DNA of 64,000 bases from Acidobacteriaceae bacterium (GTDB taxonomy: Bacteria; Acidobacteriota; Terriglobia; Terriglobales; Acidobacteriaceae): the NCBI GenBank assembly GCA_003134995.1, contig PLDC01000020.1, positions 62,175 through 126,174 of the forward strand. The letters run 5' to 3'. The notes beneath the pieces are model-generated. The model did not search any database, was not told the origin of the DNA, and saw only the letters and a list, made by a program, of their open reading frames with translations. The position numbers and the translations under genes are program-made. Shown one piece after another: positions 16,643 to 27,400 of the stretch (the first letter of the stretch is position 1; each line of letters opens with the position of its first letter).

Positions 16643-19600
16643 ATGCCAACCGCCACTGGCTCGCTGATCGGCAAACGCTATCGCATTGAAGACTGCATGG
16701 GAAAAGGCGGCATGGGTGAGGTGTGGAGTGCTGTTGACCTGCTCACCAAGAAGAGGCTCGCGCTCAAGCAGCTTCTGCTTTCAAGATTTCGACCCCAGGT
16801 GCCGGGTACCGCGCCCGCGCCAGCCGGTGGTGCGGAAACTCTGCTAGGCACGAAGATCTCAACAGACCCAGGGATGGAGACTCTGAGTGCTGATGCGACT
16901 GTATCGCTGGTCGAACCGACGCCGAGTCCGCGCATAACGGATTCGAGCCAGGCCTTGCGCCTGGCTTTGACGCAGGAATTCCGCGTGCTCGCTTCGTTGC
17001 GGCATCCCGGAATCATCAGCGTTCTCGATTATGGCTTCGACGAGCAGCAGCCTTATTTCACGATGGAGCTGCTGGCTGATCCGCTCGACCTGCTGGAGGC
17101 AAGTCGCGACCTGAAGCCGGCGCAACAGGTTTCCTTGCTGATCCAGGTTCTTCAGGCGTTGGTCTACCTGCACCGGCGCGAGATTCTGCATCGCGATCTG
17201 AAACCGACGAATGTGCTGGTGCAGGATGGGATGGTCAAGGTTCTCGATTTCGGCCTAGCCCGAAATCAGAATGCAGAACCGGAGCTGGCGGGAACCTTGC
17301 GGTATATGGCGCCCGAGCTTTTCCTGGGACGTCCAGCAACTGTGGAATCGGATCTGTTTGCCTTCGGCGTGATGGCCTATGAAGTTCTCGCCGCGGAGCA
17401 TCCATTTCCGGTTTACAAGACCGTGCAAGACCTGATCAATGCGCCTCCTCCCGATTTTGCCAAGCTCCGAAAATTACAAGAAGAACTAAACCCCGATGCG
17501 AAACCTGGGCTCGACGCAGTTCTTGCAAGGTTGTTGGCGCGCGATCCCAAAGACCGGTATCCCAGCGCATTAGAGGTCATTGAAGAACTGAGCGCGGCGA
17601 TTGGCGAGGCTGCTCCCGCAGAAACCAGCGCGATTCGTGAAAGTTTTCTGCAAGCTGCAGAGTTTGTAGGGCGCGAACATGAAATCGGGGATTTTCGGAA
17701 GCTGCTGCACGGACTCGAAAGTGGGCGTGGCGGCACCGTTCTGATTGGCGGCGAGAGCGGAGTCGGCAAGTCGCGGCTCATCGAGGAAATTCGCACCGAG
17801 GCTCTGGTGCGTGGCGTGCTTGTGATGCGCGGGCAGGCTATCGCCGAAGCTGGACTTCCTTATCAGGAATGGCGCGAGCCCCTGCGCCGGCTTTGCTTGA
17901 GCAGTGAACTGCGCGACGAAGATTTAACTTATCTGCAAATCTTTGTGCCCGATGTTGGCGATCTGCTGGAGCGCAAAGTTCCACCGCTGGAACGCGCCGA
18001 GCCCGGAAGGATGCAGGCAATTCTGCAGGGAACGGCTGCCGCACTATTCCGGCAGCAAGCCATTCCGGTGTTGCTGATTCTAGAAGACCTGCATTGGACG
18101 AGCGACGAAAGTCTTTCGCTGTTGCGCGAAGTGAGTCATCTGGCAGGGAAGCACCCGCTGCTGATTGTGGGAACGTTCCGCAACGATGAGAGGCCGGAAC
18201 TCCCGTCACTGTTGCCGGGGGCGCGGTACATGAAGCTTTCCCGGCTTCAGGATGACGCCATTGCCAAGCTGAGCAAGTCGATTCTTGGCGCCAGCGGCAC
18301 TCGACCCGCCGTTATCGAATATTTGAAAAAGCAGACTGAGGGCAACGTATTTTTTCTCGTCGAGGTGGTTCGATCGCTGGCAGAAAGCATGGGCGGACTG
18401 GATTTCATCGCCGATCATGCCCCCGAGCGCCTCACTACGCACGGAATTTCTGAGATCGTTCGTCGCCGCCTGAACCGTGTTCCCGCCAAGTGGTGGCCGG
18501 TGATGGAACTGGCCGCCATTCAAGGACGCCAGCTGGATATGAACGTCCTCGAAGCGGCACTCCCGGGAGCTGATCTGGCTGGCTGGTTGAGCGTGGCCTC
18601 AGACGGCATGGTTCTCGATCTCGACGATGGGCAATGGCGTTTCGCTCACGACAAACTGCGCGAGGCGCTCCTTGCCAGCCTGGAAGGGAATAAAGGCGCG
18701 CAACTGCACCAGCGCGTGGCAGAGGCGATCGAGCACGTTTATCCGGATGCGAAGCGGCCAGCTCCCCGGCTCGCTTATCATTGGGCCCACGCCAGCAACG
18801 ACGAACGTGAGCAGCACTACGCTGCGCTGGCTGGCTCGGAGATGCTGAAGAGCGCCGCTTACCCCAGTGCCATTGAGTATCTGGAGCGCGCTGTCGAACT
18901 TCTTCCTGCCGTTGCCGGAGAACAAGAGCAGCAAGAACTTGGACTCGAGCTCAATCTCGGCACCGCTTATCTGATTGCCAGAGGCTTTACCTCTGCGGAG
19001 ATGAAGCGCGCCTTCGACCGCGCCGGCGAGCTTTGTATCAAGCTCGGCGATCCGACGCAGTTGTTCCGCGTCCTGTTTGGCCAAGCCGCGTTCTACCTCT
19101 TCAGCGGGCAACTTGAGGCCTGTCGTGAACTCGCAGAGTGTTGCCTGAACCATGCACGCCAGAGCGGTGACCCTGACATGCTTCTTGAAGCGCACTTCTC
19201 GCTGGGCAACGTTCTTTACTGGCAGGGCGAATTCGCACCCGCCTCCGCGGAAATGCAACAGGTCATCGCTCAATACCAGCCGCATCAGCATGAAGTTCAC
19301 ACGACGCATTTTGGCCACAACCCGCGAATCACTTGCCTCACCTACGGCGCTTGGGCCACATGTGCGCTGGGCCATCCGCAGCGTGCTTTGGATCTTGCGC
19401 AGGAAGCCGTGTCGCTATCGGAAGAACTCAACCACGGTTTCAGCCGCGTCATCGCGGTCCAGATTCTGGCTTTTCTCCACCACCAGCGCCGCGACGTTGA
19501 GGAAACCAAGCGCTACGCCGAAATACTGATCGAACAGGCCGGCCAATACCCTCCATATTGGATTGCGGGGCGTTTTCTGCTAGGCTGGTCGCTCATTCGC

Positions 19601-20068
19601 CTGGGCCATACCCAGGAGGGGACGGAGATCATCCGCGATGCCTGGAAGCATTGGGGGCAGGCGGGCGCCGGGCTGGCGCATTCTCTCTACACCACGTTCC
19701 TGTTGGAAGCCGCCCTTCAGACCGGTGATTTGCAGGAAGGGATTGACTTGGCTACCGCTGCACTAGCTGAGTCGCGAAGGCGCTCGGAGCGGTCGCACGA
19801 GGCTGAGGTCCAGCGTTTGCGTGGGGAACTGGTCTGGAAACTCTCCGGCGATGTGAAAAAGGCGGAGGCGGATTTTATTGAGGCCGCGAACATTGCGCGC
19901 CGCCAGCAGGCTCGCTCCTACGAGCTGCGCGCTCTGAACAGCCTCTGCCGCCACCGGCTGGACGGTGAAACCCGCGCCCAGCTGGCCGAGGCGTACAACT
20001 GGTTTTCCGAGGGCTTTGAGACCGAAGATCTGAAAACGGCACGGAAGTTTCTGGAGGCCACACCATGA
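16643..20068 (+). CDS. Ser/Thr protein kinase fused to AAA/STAND-type ATPase and TPRs
   Basis: This 1141-residue cytoplasmic signalling protein has three parts. A kinase domain (about 10-330) carries the Gly loop GKGGMGEVW, Lys42, HRDLKPTN (catalytic Asp185) and DFG (Asp202). Between Lys42 and helix C there is an insertion of about 70 residues rich in Pro, Thr and Ala. An AAA/STAND module follows, with a GREHE start (about 342), Walker A GGESGVGKS (about 369-377) and Walker B LLILEDLHW. The C-terminal half is TPR-like helical repeats (for example AQALVYLHRR-like and QEAVSLSEELN segments). This is the MalT/PknK-like architecture. No membrane segment is visible. Its stop overlaps the next start (ATGA), so DUF917 is translationally coupled. 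Confidence 0.9.
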   Translation: MPTATGSLIGKRYRIEDCMGKGGMGEVWSAVDLLTKKRLALKQLLLSRFRPQVPGTAPAPAGGAETLLGTKISTDPGMETLSADATVSLVEPTPSPRITDSSQALRLALTQEFRVLASLRHPGIISVLDYGFDEQQPYFTMELLADPLDLLEASRDLKPAQQVSLLIQVLQALVYLHRREILHRDLKPTNVLVQDGMVKVLDFGLARNQNAEPELAGTLRYMAPELFLGRPATVESDLFAFGVMAYEVLAAEHPFPVYKTVQDLINAPPPDFAKLRKLQEELNPDAKPGLDAVLARLLARDPKDRYPSALEVIEELSAAIGEAAPAETSAIRESFLQAAEFVGREHEIGDFRKLLHGLESGRGGTVLIGGESGVGKSRLIEEIRTEALVRGVLVMRGQAIAEAGLPYQEWREPLRRLCLSSELRDEDLTYLQIFVPDVGDLLERKVPPLERAEPGRMQAILQGTAAALFRQQAIPVLLILEDLHWTSDESLSLLREVSHLAGKHPLLIVGTFRNDERPELPSLLPGARYMKLSRLQDDAIAKLSKSILGASGTRPAVIEYLKKQTEGNVFFLVEVVRSLAESMGGLDFIADHAPERLTTHGISEIVRRRLNRVPAKWWPVMELAAIQGRQLDMNVLEAALPGADLAGWLSVASDGMVLDLDDGQWRFAHDKLREALLASLEGNKGAQLHQRVAEAIEHVYPDAKRPAPRLAYHWAHASNDEREQHYAALAGSEMLKSAAYPSAIEYLERAVELLPAVAGEQEQQELGLELNLGTAYLIARGFTSAEMKRAFDRAGELCIKLGDPTQLFRVLFGQAAFYLFSGQLEACRELAECCLNHARQSGDPDMLLEAHFSLGNVLYWQGEFAPASAEMQQVIAQYQPHQHEVHTTHFGHNPRITCLTYGAWATCALGHPQRALDLAQEAVSLSEELNHGFSRVIAVQILAFLHHQRRDVEETKRYAEILIEQAGQYPPYWIAGRFLLGWSLIRLGHTQEGTEIIRDAWKHWGQAGAGLAHSLYTTFLLEAALQTGDLQEGIDLATAALAESRRRSERSHEAEVQRLRGELVWKLSGDVKKAEADFIEAANIARRQQARSYELRALNSLCRHRLDGETRAQLAEAYNWFSEGFETEDLKTARKFLEATP

Positions 20069-21198
20069 GCGACAAACCAAAAATTGCTGCTGGCACAGTT
20101 TTAAGCGTCCAGCAACTCAACTACATTCTCAACGGCGCAACCATTATGGGGAGCGGAGGGGGTGGGCCCTATTCCGTGGGACAACAAGTTCTGCAATATA
20201 TCGGTACGCGGCCGGTAAATCTTGTGCCGGCATCGATCGTGCCGGACAATTACTACACGGCTGTCAGCGCTTTCGTCGGCTCGCCCGACGCTGCCGCGAA
20301 TCAGGTGCTGGACTTCAGCGTCGCCGCGACCGCATTTAACGCGCTTTCCAAGACAGTCGGCTTTTACTTCCCTTGCGTGTTGCCCGGCGAAGTCGGAGCA
20401 GGCAACAGCCTGATCCCAATGGCCGTCGCAGTCGATAACAACATCCCGGTCATCGACGCCGCGGGAGCGCCTCGGGCCATTCCCGGCTTTTTGATGGTCA
20501 GTTACGCTGCGGCGGGCATCCCTGCTTCGCCTATGATTCTGGCGGACAAAAATAATCAGGTGACGCTCAATTGCGCGAATGCGATTGCCGATCCGGTCAC
20601 GCGCGGTGTGATCAGCGGTGGAGTCTTTCCTGAGGATGCCGGCATTGCTTTCTGGGCGATGAATGGAAAAACTTTGAATACTCCCGGCGTCGCGGTGACT
20701 GGCACCACCACGCTGGCTCTGACAATTGGCCAGGCGTTGGCCAATGCGATTGGCTCCGGACAAGACCCTGTTTTGGCAGTGATGCAGACCATGGAAAAGC
20801 CTAACTTCGTGTTGTGCACCGGAACTATCAAGAATTCTTCGGAAGCCACGAGCGGCGGATTTGATTTCGGCACGGTAGTGATCGCCGCGGACGATGGATC
20901 TGAGGTCACGATCTACAACCAGAACGAGAACCTCATCGCGTTCAGCAACAGGTCGTATGTTCCGCTGGCCATGGGCCCGGATTTGATTTGCTATCTCACC
21001 ACCAAGGGGCAGGTATTTTCGAATGCCGATCTGGATACGCTTGCGCCGGGGACGAAGGTTGCGGTGATTGGAGTGCCCGCCCGCATTATGCGGGTTCCGT
21101 TCATTCTGAATCAGTTTGCCATCGCGCTGGCTGGAATTGGCTACGCAGGTTCGTACGTGCCCATAGAAAAGTTAAATGCGCAGCAGATTGCGGCCTAA
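20065..21198 (+). CDS. DUF917 family protein (S-methyl-thiohydantoin desulfurase-like)
   Basis: The 377-residue protein opens with LNYILNGATIMGSGGGGPYSVGQQVL, the Gly-rich N-terminal signature of DUF917, and continues with the family's alternating beta pattern (VNLVPASIVPDN; PVIDAAGAPRAIPGF). Some relatives are called S-methyl-thiohydantoin desulfurase and are linked with hydantoin utilisation, but no hydantoinase gene is near. The gene overlaps the kinase-AAA-TPR gene by 4 nt (ATGA) and so is made from the same message. Its involvement in kinase signalling is inferred only from that coupling. The Asn/Gly-rich C-terminal half has no further motif that I recognise. Confidence 0.8.
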   Translation: MSDKPKIAAGTVLSVQQLNYILNGATIMGSGGGGPYSVGQQVLQYIGTRPVNLVPASIVPDNYYTAVSAFVGSPDAAANQVLDFSVAATAFNALSKTVGFYFPCVLPGEVGAGNSLIPMAVAVDNNIPVIDAAGAPRAIPGFLMVSYAAAGIPASPMILADKNNQVTLNCANAIADPVTRGVISGGVFPEDAGIAFWAMNGKTLNTPGVAVTGTTTLALTIGQALANAIGSGQDPVLAVMQTMEKPNFVLCTGTIKNSSEATSGGFDFGTVVIAADDGSEVTIYNQNENLIAFSNRSYVPLAMGPDLICYLTTKGQVFSNADLDTLAPGTKVAVIGVPARIMRVPFILNQFAIALAGIGYAGSYVPIEKLNAQQIAA

Positions 21199-21220
21199 CG
21201 TTCGCGACCGCCTCTGGGCG

Positions 21221-23218
21221 CTACTTGCCCGGAGGCATATCGCACCAGCGCTGCAGCAGGGTGCGCTTGCCGTCCGACATTTCGCGCGTATGTGGCATGT
21301 ACAAAGTCGAGCCCCACAGGCTCTTGTTTGTGCGTGCCTTGATGATGGCCTTGCCGTTCGCGCTGCCCACCTGATTCGGATTGTTCAGCATCAGATAGGC
21401 ATCCATCGCGGGATAGAGCCGATAGTAGTATTGCAGCACGTTGGTGTAGATGAAGTTCCAGTTGATCTGAGAATCCGGCACCGCTGCCAGATCGGCATCT
21501 GACGGCATCACCCGCACATTTACAAAAAAAGCCCACGCCATCTGCCCCATCCAACTCATCATGGAGGGGCCAATGATCGGCACCGGATTATCTGAACTCG
21601 GCCCTGCCATGAGGCGCAGAAACCCCAGGCCAGGCATTAGCCCTTTGATCGTCACCGTACCCATGCCGCTGCTGCCCACGCTTAAGGTATCGGGCGTTAC
21701 CTCGAGATAAGCAGCCGGCACCCACGGCTGCCCCTGGCGGATAAGATACATCGACTTTATGGGAATAGTTTTAGCTGGGTCCGCCTGATTGGTTTCGACA
21801 CATCGATACTGATCAATGCTTACCGGTACCGGCTGCGCCGGAGGATTTCCGCGCACTGCCACTCGAAATGTCAGCGTCACGGATTCGCCTTCGGTGATGT
21901 AGATACAGTGCTCATCGGCATCGGCCACGTTCACTTTTTCCTGAAGCACCGGATTGACGGTGGCCGTCGAACAATTAATCTGCAGGTTGCCGTTAAGAAT
22001 GGCTTGCTGCTGCTGCGCCGTGAAAGGAACTTCCACCACTCCCGCGGTGGCCAGATAGGTGGTCGTATCGTAATCAAATGAGTTGATGTTGGTAGTGGTG
22101 CCGTCGGGATTCAGCACCTGCAGCGTGGCCGTACCAAGAGTCATTTTTGTGAGCGATGAAGCCGGCGGAGGCGGCAGCGGTCCATTCGGCTGCGGCGGCG
22201 TATTAATCTCAGGGAAAGCCGTGGCCAGGTCCATGGTGATCACCTGCCGCGTAGTGTCCACCACCGCGGACGCAGGCGCGAGGCTGAACGGAATCGGTTT
22301 CTGCTGGCCCGGCGGCGTATAAGAAAGTTTTGTCGTGTTGGGCAGAAGCATCCGTCCGGGCGCGTAGGTCGAAGGCTCGTCCGGATTCCATACGCCGATC
22401 GTTCCCAGCAGTATGCCGACACTCGCGTTCATCGCGTAATTGCCCTGCTGGAAGAGCGCGTAAAGTTCCGGATCGGTGTACTTCCTCTGGAAATAATAGT
22501 TGGTCAACCGCACGATCAGCCCCGCGCCCGCATTCGATAGTTGCTGCAAGAGTGCAAGCGTAGTCGACTGGTTGCCCGAAGTATCGAACTGCAAATTTCC
22601 TTTTGGCAGCGGCTGCACCCAGATGGTCGCGAAACAGGCGTCCGGCACAGCTGCTAAATTTCGGGCCAGGTCAACCCATCGCGTGTAGGCGCGGGGCAAG
22701 TCCGCCCCATCTTTGCTTTGCGCGGTGCAACTGCGTCCCGTGGCCCCAAATGAAAACTTCCCGCTGAATAATTGTGTGGAAAAATCGCTGGTGGGGTCGC
22801 TGTCTACCATCAGTGTAGGCATGGTCACGTCGCCGGCCTGGTTACCGACCATCTGAATCGGCGTGCCGATCAGCCCATCCTGCGCGGGCGAAGTAATCCG
22901 GTTCGCTCCGGTGTTCCCAAGTTTTTCGATCGCGTAGATCGAAGCGTCCTGCACGTAGTATGCGTTGTCTCCAAAATAATTCCAATTGCCGTTGAGCACC
23001 TGCTGTTGTGTGGGCATAAACGGCATGAAGCTCTTCCAGACCAGCGTGCACATGTTCGCCCGAAAAGCTCCGTCGCTCATGCTGGCAGCGTCGTAGGGCG
23101 GAAAAAAGTCCACCGTCTCCGGATCGAGCACGCGGTTGTAGTTATTGTTGTTGGTGGTGGGCGGCGTGCAGGAACTGATGCCCATGAAGTGAACGCGCGG
23201 AAGTGAGAGATAGCTCAT
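21221..23218 (-). CDS. Large uncharacterised protein with LPRVHFMG N-terminus
   Basis: I do not assign this 665-residue protein to a named family. It has no signal peptide. The N-terminus (MSYLSLPRVHFMG ... TTNNNNYNRV) has a pattern LPRxHFxG-TxNN that I have the impression recurs in unannotated bacterial proteins. The rest is rich in Gly, Pro, Asn, Thr and aromatic residues, with a Pro-rich linker (PPQPNGPLPPPPASS) near the middle, and a C-terminal block with WMGQMAWAFFVNVRVMPSD and a final WCDMPPGK. A beta-rich, possibly surface or structural, protein is plausible. It follows the haem c gene on the same strand by about 20 nt, so the two are likely one operon, and it is convergent with DUF917. 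Confidence 0.75.
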   Translation of the reverse strand: MSYLSLPRVHFMGISSCTPPTTNNNNYNRVLDPETVDFFPPYDAASMSDGAFRANMCTLVWKSFMPFMPTQQQVLNGNWNYFGDNAYYVQDASIYAIEKLGNTGANRITSPAQDGLIGTPIQMVGNQAGDVTMPTLMVDSDPTSDFSTQLFSGKFSFGATGRSCTAQSKDGADLPRAYTRWVDLARNLAAVPDACFATIWVQPLPKGNLQFDTSGNQSTTLALLQQLSNAGAGLIVRLTNYYFQRKYTDPELYALFQQGNYAMNASVGILLGTIGVWNPDEPSTYAPGRMLLPNTTKLSYTPPGQQKPIPFSLAPASAVVDTTRQVITMDLATAFPEINTPPQPNGPLPPPPASSLTKMTLGTATLQVLNPDGTTTNINSFDYDTTTYLATAGVVEVPFTAQQQQAILNGNLQINCSTATVNPVLQEKVNVADADEHCIYITEGESVTLTFRVAVRGNPPAQPVPVSIDQYRCVETNQADPAKTIPIKSMYLIRQGQPWVPAAYLEVTPDTLSVGSSGMGTVTIKGLMPGLGFLRLMAGPSSDNPVPIIGPSMMSWMGQMAWAFFVNVRVMPSDADLAAVPDSQINWNFIYTNVLQYYYRLYPAMDAYLMLNNPNQVGSANGKAIIKARTNKSLWGSTLYMPHTREMSDGKRTLLQRWCDMPPGK

Positions 23219-23239
23219 ACGTGAATTTCCTTCGGAGTT

Positions 23240-24406
23240 TTATTGCGCTTCGCGCAGCGACCAGACAAAATCCAGCGGGACATCCTGCTTGAGCGGCGGT
23301 GGACTGCCCATGTGGCCTTGTTGATCTCCGCCGCGAAAAGTCCACAAGCTATACCGCTTTCCGCCGGGACCGATCGATGCCAGCGAGTGGCAGGTTATGC
23401 AGGAAGAGCTTCCCTGAAAATAGGTTTCGATCTGCGAGTTGGCGAGGCAGCTGTCTTTCGCATTCACGATGCAGTTCGCGGCATCGGGATTGTTGGCATA
23501 CGAAGTCTGCACTCCGTCGAGGCGGTAATACGCCCATTTCGTGTTTCTAAATGCCGCTTGCATGACAGCATTCACTCGCTGAACCTCGGGAGCGATCGGC
23601 AGTTCCAGCTTAACCGGAGTCATTTTCGAATTTTCGATTTGCTCGAACGTGCACCAGAACCAATCCGGCAGAAACTTGCTGGTGATGTGCAACCCGCTCA
23701 AGCCAACCACTCGCACCACGCCCCGGTATAACACCGTCGCGGTAAGGTAGTGCGAAGCATCGTCGCCCTCACCAAGAAAGCGCCACGATGCCTTGACCTC
23801 CATCGCGCGCGCGGGAAATGTTACCGGCAGGCCGCCTTGCAGCAATTTAAGCTGGCCGGCCTGAGTGTAGAGATTGCGCTCGATGATGTAGTTGAACGTG
23901 TCCTGGCTTTCGCGAACTTCATACATCACCGGATTGCCGTTATTATCCGTGAGAACCTTGCCGTCGATCATCTCCGATTGCAGCGCAGGTTGTTGGTAGA
24001 TCGGTCCCTGGTTCCATGAAATCGGTGTTTGCCCCGGTGCAACGTAAAGGTTCTGGCTGGTTTTCCAGGTTTGCCAGACCACGAAACCCGCCCCGCCGAA
24101 CCCCTTGTTCAGATCGGGCTTGCCGCGAACCGTGCCCAGTGCCGGCCAATTCACGTCCATGAAGGCGAGCCAGGCGAAATCGATGGGAGTCAACGTTGCC
24201 TTCTGCGACGCCTTCTTCGGAGATTTCAGGATCGCTTCGATCTGCTTGATGTTCGGCGTAATGCTCGGCAGGTTCGGCACTTTTGCGGCAGGCGCCGTAG
24301 GTGTCTCCGCCGGCGCTTGCGATTGCTGACTCATGGAAAGAACTGCGGCCGCAACCAGACAGCCCGTCGCGATCAGAATACTCAGTCTTCGCATTGGACT
24401 TCTCAC
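23240..24406 (-). CDS. Secreted single-haem c-type protein of unknown family
   Basis: The 388-residue product has a signal peptide (MRSPMRRLSILIATGCLVAAAVLS) and an Ala/Pro-rich linker. It contains one haem c motif near the C-terminus: SSSCITCHSL, Cys336-x2-Cys339-His340. The motif comes after about 330 residues of otherwise unassigned sequence (WLAFMDVNWPALGTVRGKPDL, GGAGFVVWQTWKTS, LSGLHITSKFLPDWFW), which resembles unannotated cytochrome-like proteins in soil bacteria. It may be a periplasmic electron-transfer or redox-sensing protein. It is translated about 20 nt before the 665-residue protein downstream. Confidence 0.75.
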   Translation of the reverse strand: MRSPMRRLSILIATGCLVAAAVLSMSQQSQAPAETPTAPAAKVPNLPSITPNIKQIEAILKSPKKASQKATLTPIDFAWLAFMDVNWPALGTVRGKPDLNKGFGGAGFVVWQTWKTSQNLYVAPGQTPISWNQGPIYQQPALQSEMIDGKVLTDNNGNPVMYEVRESQDTFNYIIERNLYTQAGQLKLLQGGLPVTFPARAMEVKASWRFLGEGDDASHYLTATVLYRGVVRVVGLSGLHITSKFLPDWFWCTFEQIENSKMTPVKLELPIAPEVQRVNAVMQAAFRNTKWAYYRLDGVQTSYANNPDAANCIVNAKDSCLANSQIETYFQGSSSCITCHSLASIGPGGKRYSLWTFRGGDQQGHMGSPPPLKQDVPLDFVWSLREAQ

Positions 24407-24462
24407 AAGCGCCTCCCCATTCCTGATGAGATCTGGTATCGCGATTCGATCGCTTTCGGCTT

Positions 24463-27400
24463 CTAGAAGTAAAACTTGAGCCCGAACTGAATTTGCCGCG
24501 AAGGATTCACTGTACTGAAAATCTGTCCCGCGTTGGGCGACGGAATGCCTTGCCCAGTCGCTCCCCGGCCCAGATAAAGAGCGTCGCCGTTGCCGCCGGT
24601 TCCGTTCGGCCCCTCGGTGTTCGTGGGCACGGCGAAGTTCGGACGGTTCGCAATGTTGAATATTTCGGCGCGGAACTGCAGCAGCCGATATTCGCCGAAC
24701 GAAATATTTTTGAGCACGGCGAAATCGAAGTCAGCAAAGTCCGGGCCAGCCAAGCTGTTGCGGCCTGCGTTTCCGAAAGAGCCGGGATTCGGCAGCGCGT
24801 ATGCCGATGGATTGAACCAGCAAGTCACCGTTCCAACAGAAGCGCCGTTTGGGCATGTGCCTTGATAAGGATTGCCCGCCACGTTTGGCCGGTCCGAAAG
24901 CACTGACGAGCGCGTTTCCGCATTATCGAAACCAACCATCGGCGTGAAGGGAACATTGCTGTGAAAGCTGCCAACGCCAGAGACTGACCAGCCTGCAATT
25001 GTTTTTGCGACCCACCCAGATGTGTCATTGCCGAATTTCTTTCCGGGGCCGAACGGAAGTTCATCCACAAAATTCAAGGTCAAATTGTTGCGGACATCGA
25101 AACTCGAGCGCCCGCGGTCGCCTTTGCGATCAAACAGGTTTTGCGCCTTGCCCGCTTCGTTGACCGAGTCGCTGGGAAATGCTCCGGAAGCATCGTCGAC
25201 CGAATGCGCCCAGGTGTAGTGAGCCGCGAGCGTGAGACCGCTGCTGGTGCGGTGTTCGAAGCTCGACTGCATGGAGTTATAAAACGACTGCGCATCGGTC
25301 ACGATTCGAATGATCGATCCGAATGCGGGATTCAAATATTGCCCCGTCGATGGATTGAAGGGATTAGCTTCGCCCATCCGCACCAGGTCGTTGCCGCGCG
25401 CGCCGACATACATCAGTTTGAAAACCGAGTTCCGCGTAACCTCGCGCTCCAGATTCAAGTTGTACTGAATGGTCGCGGGGAACTTCGGATAGTAAGTCAT
25501 GGTTGCATTCGCGGTTGTGGCCGGCGGGATGGGCCCAGTCAGTGGGCTCAAGAATGGCGGCAGCAGAACGAAGTAAGCCTGGAAAAAAGGTGGCAGCGTG
25601 CGCGCGTTGCCATAGAGGTTCGCCCAAATCTGGTCGCGGAAGATTCCTGCGCCGGCGCGCAAGACCGTTTTCTGGTCTCCCGTCAGTTGCCACGCCAGGC
25701 CAAATCGCGGCGAGAACAAATCCTTCGGAGTACTCGCGAAAAATTTTCCGACGGTAGGGGCCGTGTCGGTGGCGACGTTAATGATGTTGACTTCCTTGTT
25801 CTCAGCTTCCGTGGGGTTGGAGTAGAACTCGTAACGGAGCCCGAGATTCAGGGTCAGGCGCGGAGTCGCGCGCCAATCATCCTGCAGGTAGCCTGTGAAC
25901 CAGCTCTGCCGAAACCCTCTATCGGAATCCGAGAGCTGAGGATTGGTTCCGATATATGAGTACGGCGCGCCATCCAGAAACGATTCCAGCGGAGGGTTAT
26001 TGCTGGCGTAGGGAAACGGAACACCGATGGTTCTCAGGTCTTCAAACGTGTACTCGCCATTCACGAACAGATCGAACGGTCCATTCATTTCGAGCCGCCG
26101 GAATTCACCTCCGAACTCGATGGCATGGTGGCCGTGTTGATAGCCAACGTTATCCTGAAGCTGAAAAGTATCGGAGTAACTGCCGAAGGGATAAATGAAG
26201 TTGTTGCCGAGAGAGGTCAATCCTGTAATTTGCAGAACGCCCACCGGCCGATCGGGCGCAAGCGCAATCGTCAGCCCCGGATGCGTGTCATGAACACCCG
26301 CAAGATACGTGGTGCGATTGAATCCGAAGGCCAACAGGTTGAGCCAATTCGAGTGAAACACTCGCTTCTCCTGCACCGTGAAAAATTGATCGCGGCTGGA
26401 AGACTCTCCGGGAAATCCGGGAACGAGCGTGCTGAGATACGGATTTTGCGAGTCGCTGTCATCAATAATGTAGCGGCCGAAAAGTGAGTGCGCCGGCGAG
26501 AACGAGTGGTCGAGCCGCACCAGTCCGTAATCTTCGCGCGTGTCGCGCTTGGCGCTGCTGGTGAGCAGAGCCTCGCCGTTTCCCAGGTCAGGTCCGTTCG
26601 CCGTCGGAGCGAGCGCCAGAAACGGCGTGACCTCGGGATTTATACCGACCGCCGCGCAACCGCTTGGATTCTGCACGGTGCACGCCGTCGGATCGGCGAC
26701 CGAAGGCAAAAGTCCTTCATGCGCCAGTGAGTCCGGCACAGTCGATACCGCGGTGATGCCGAGCCGTTCGCGGAAGCCTTCATAGCTGATAAAGAAAAAA
26801 GTCTGATCGCGCTTTATCGGCCCACCCAGGCTGCCTCCGAACTGATTGCGCTGGAAGGGAGGGATGGACGGATCCGCGAGATCGAAATAATTTTTCGCGT
26901 CGAGCGCGGAGTTGCGCAGGAATTCAAACAACGATCCATGCAGCCGATTCGTTCCCGACTTGGTGACGGTCTGAATAACCGATCCCGCGTTGCGTCCGTA
27001 TTCTGCAGCGTAAGTGTCGGTGAAGACGCGGAATTCCTCGAGCGCATCGACGCCGAGCAGAAAGCCTGAGGCTCCTCCGGGCGATACGTTGAAAGCGGGG
27101 TCATTGGCATCCATGCCATCGATGGTCAGATTGTTTGCCGTCGGGCGCGCTCCGTTCACCGACAGTTTCGCGAGGTTGCCTTTTTGCCATGGGCTGGGGC
27201 CGGCGCTGGGTGTGGGTTCGACTCCCGCCTGCAACAACACCAACTGGAAAATGTCGCGGCCGTTGAGCGGAAGTTCCCGCATTTGCGTAGGATCCACTAG
27301 ACCGCTGACTGCGGAATCGGTGGTTTCCACGGGAGGCGCCTGACCGCCGACTTCAATTTTTTCTGCGACCTGGCCCACCTTCAGGATGAAAGCGATCACG

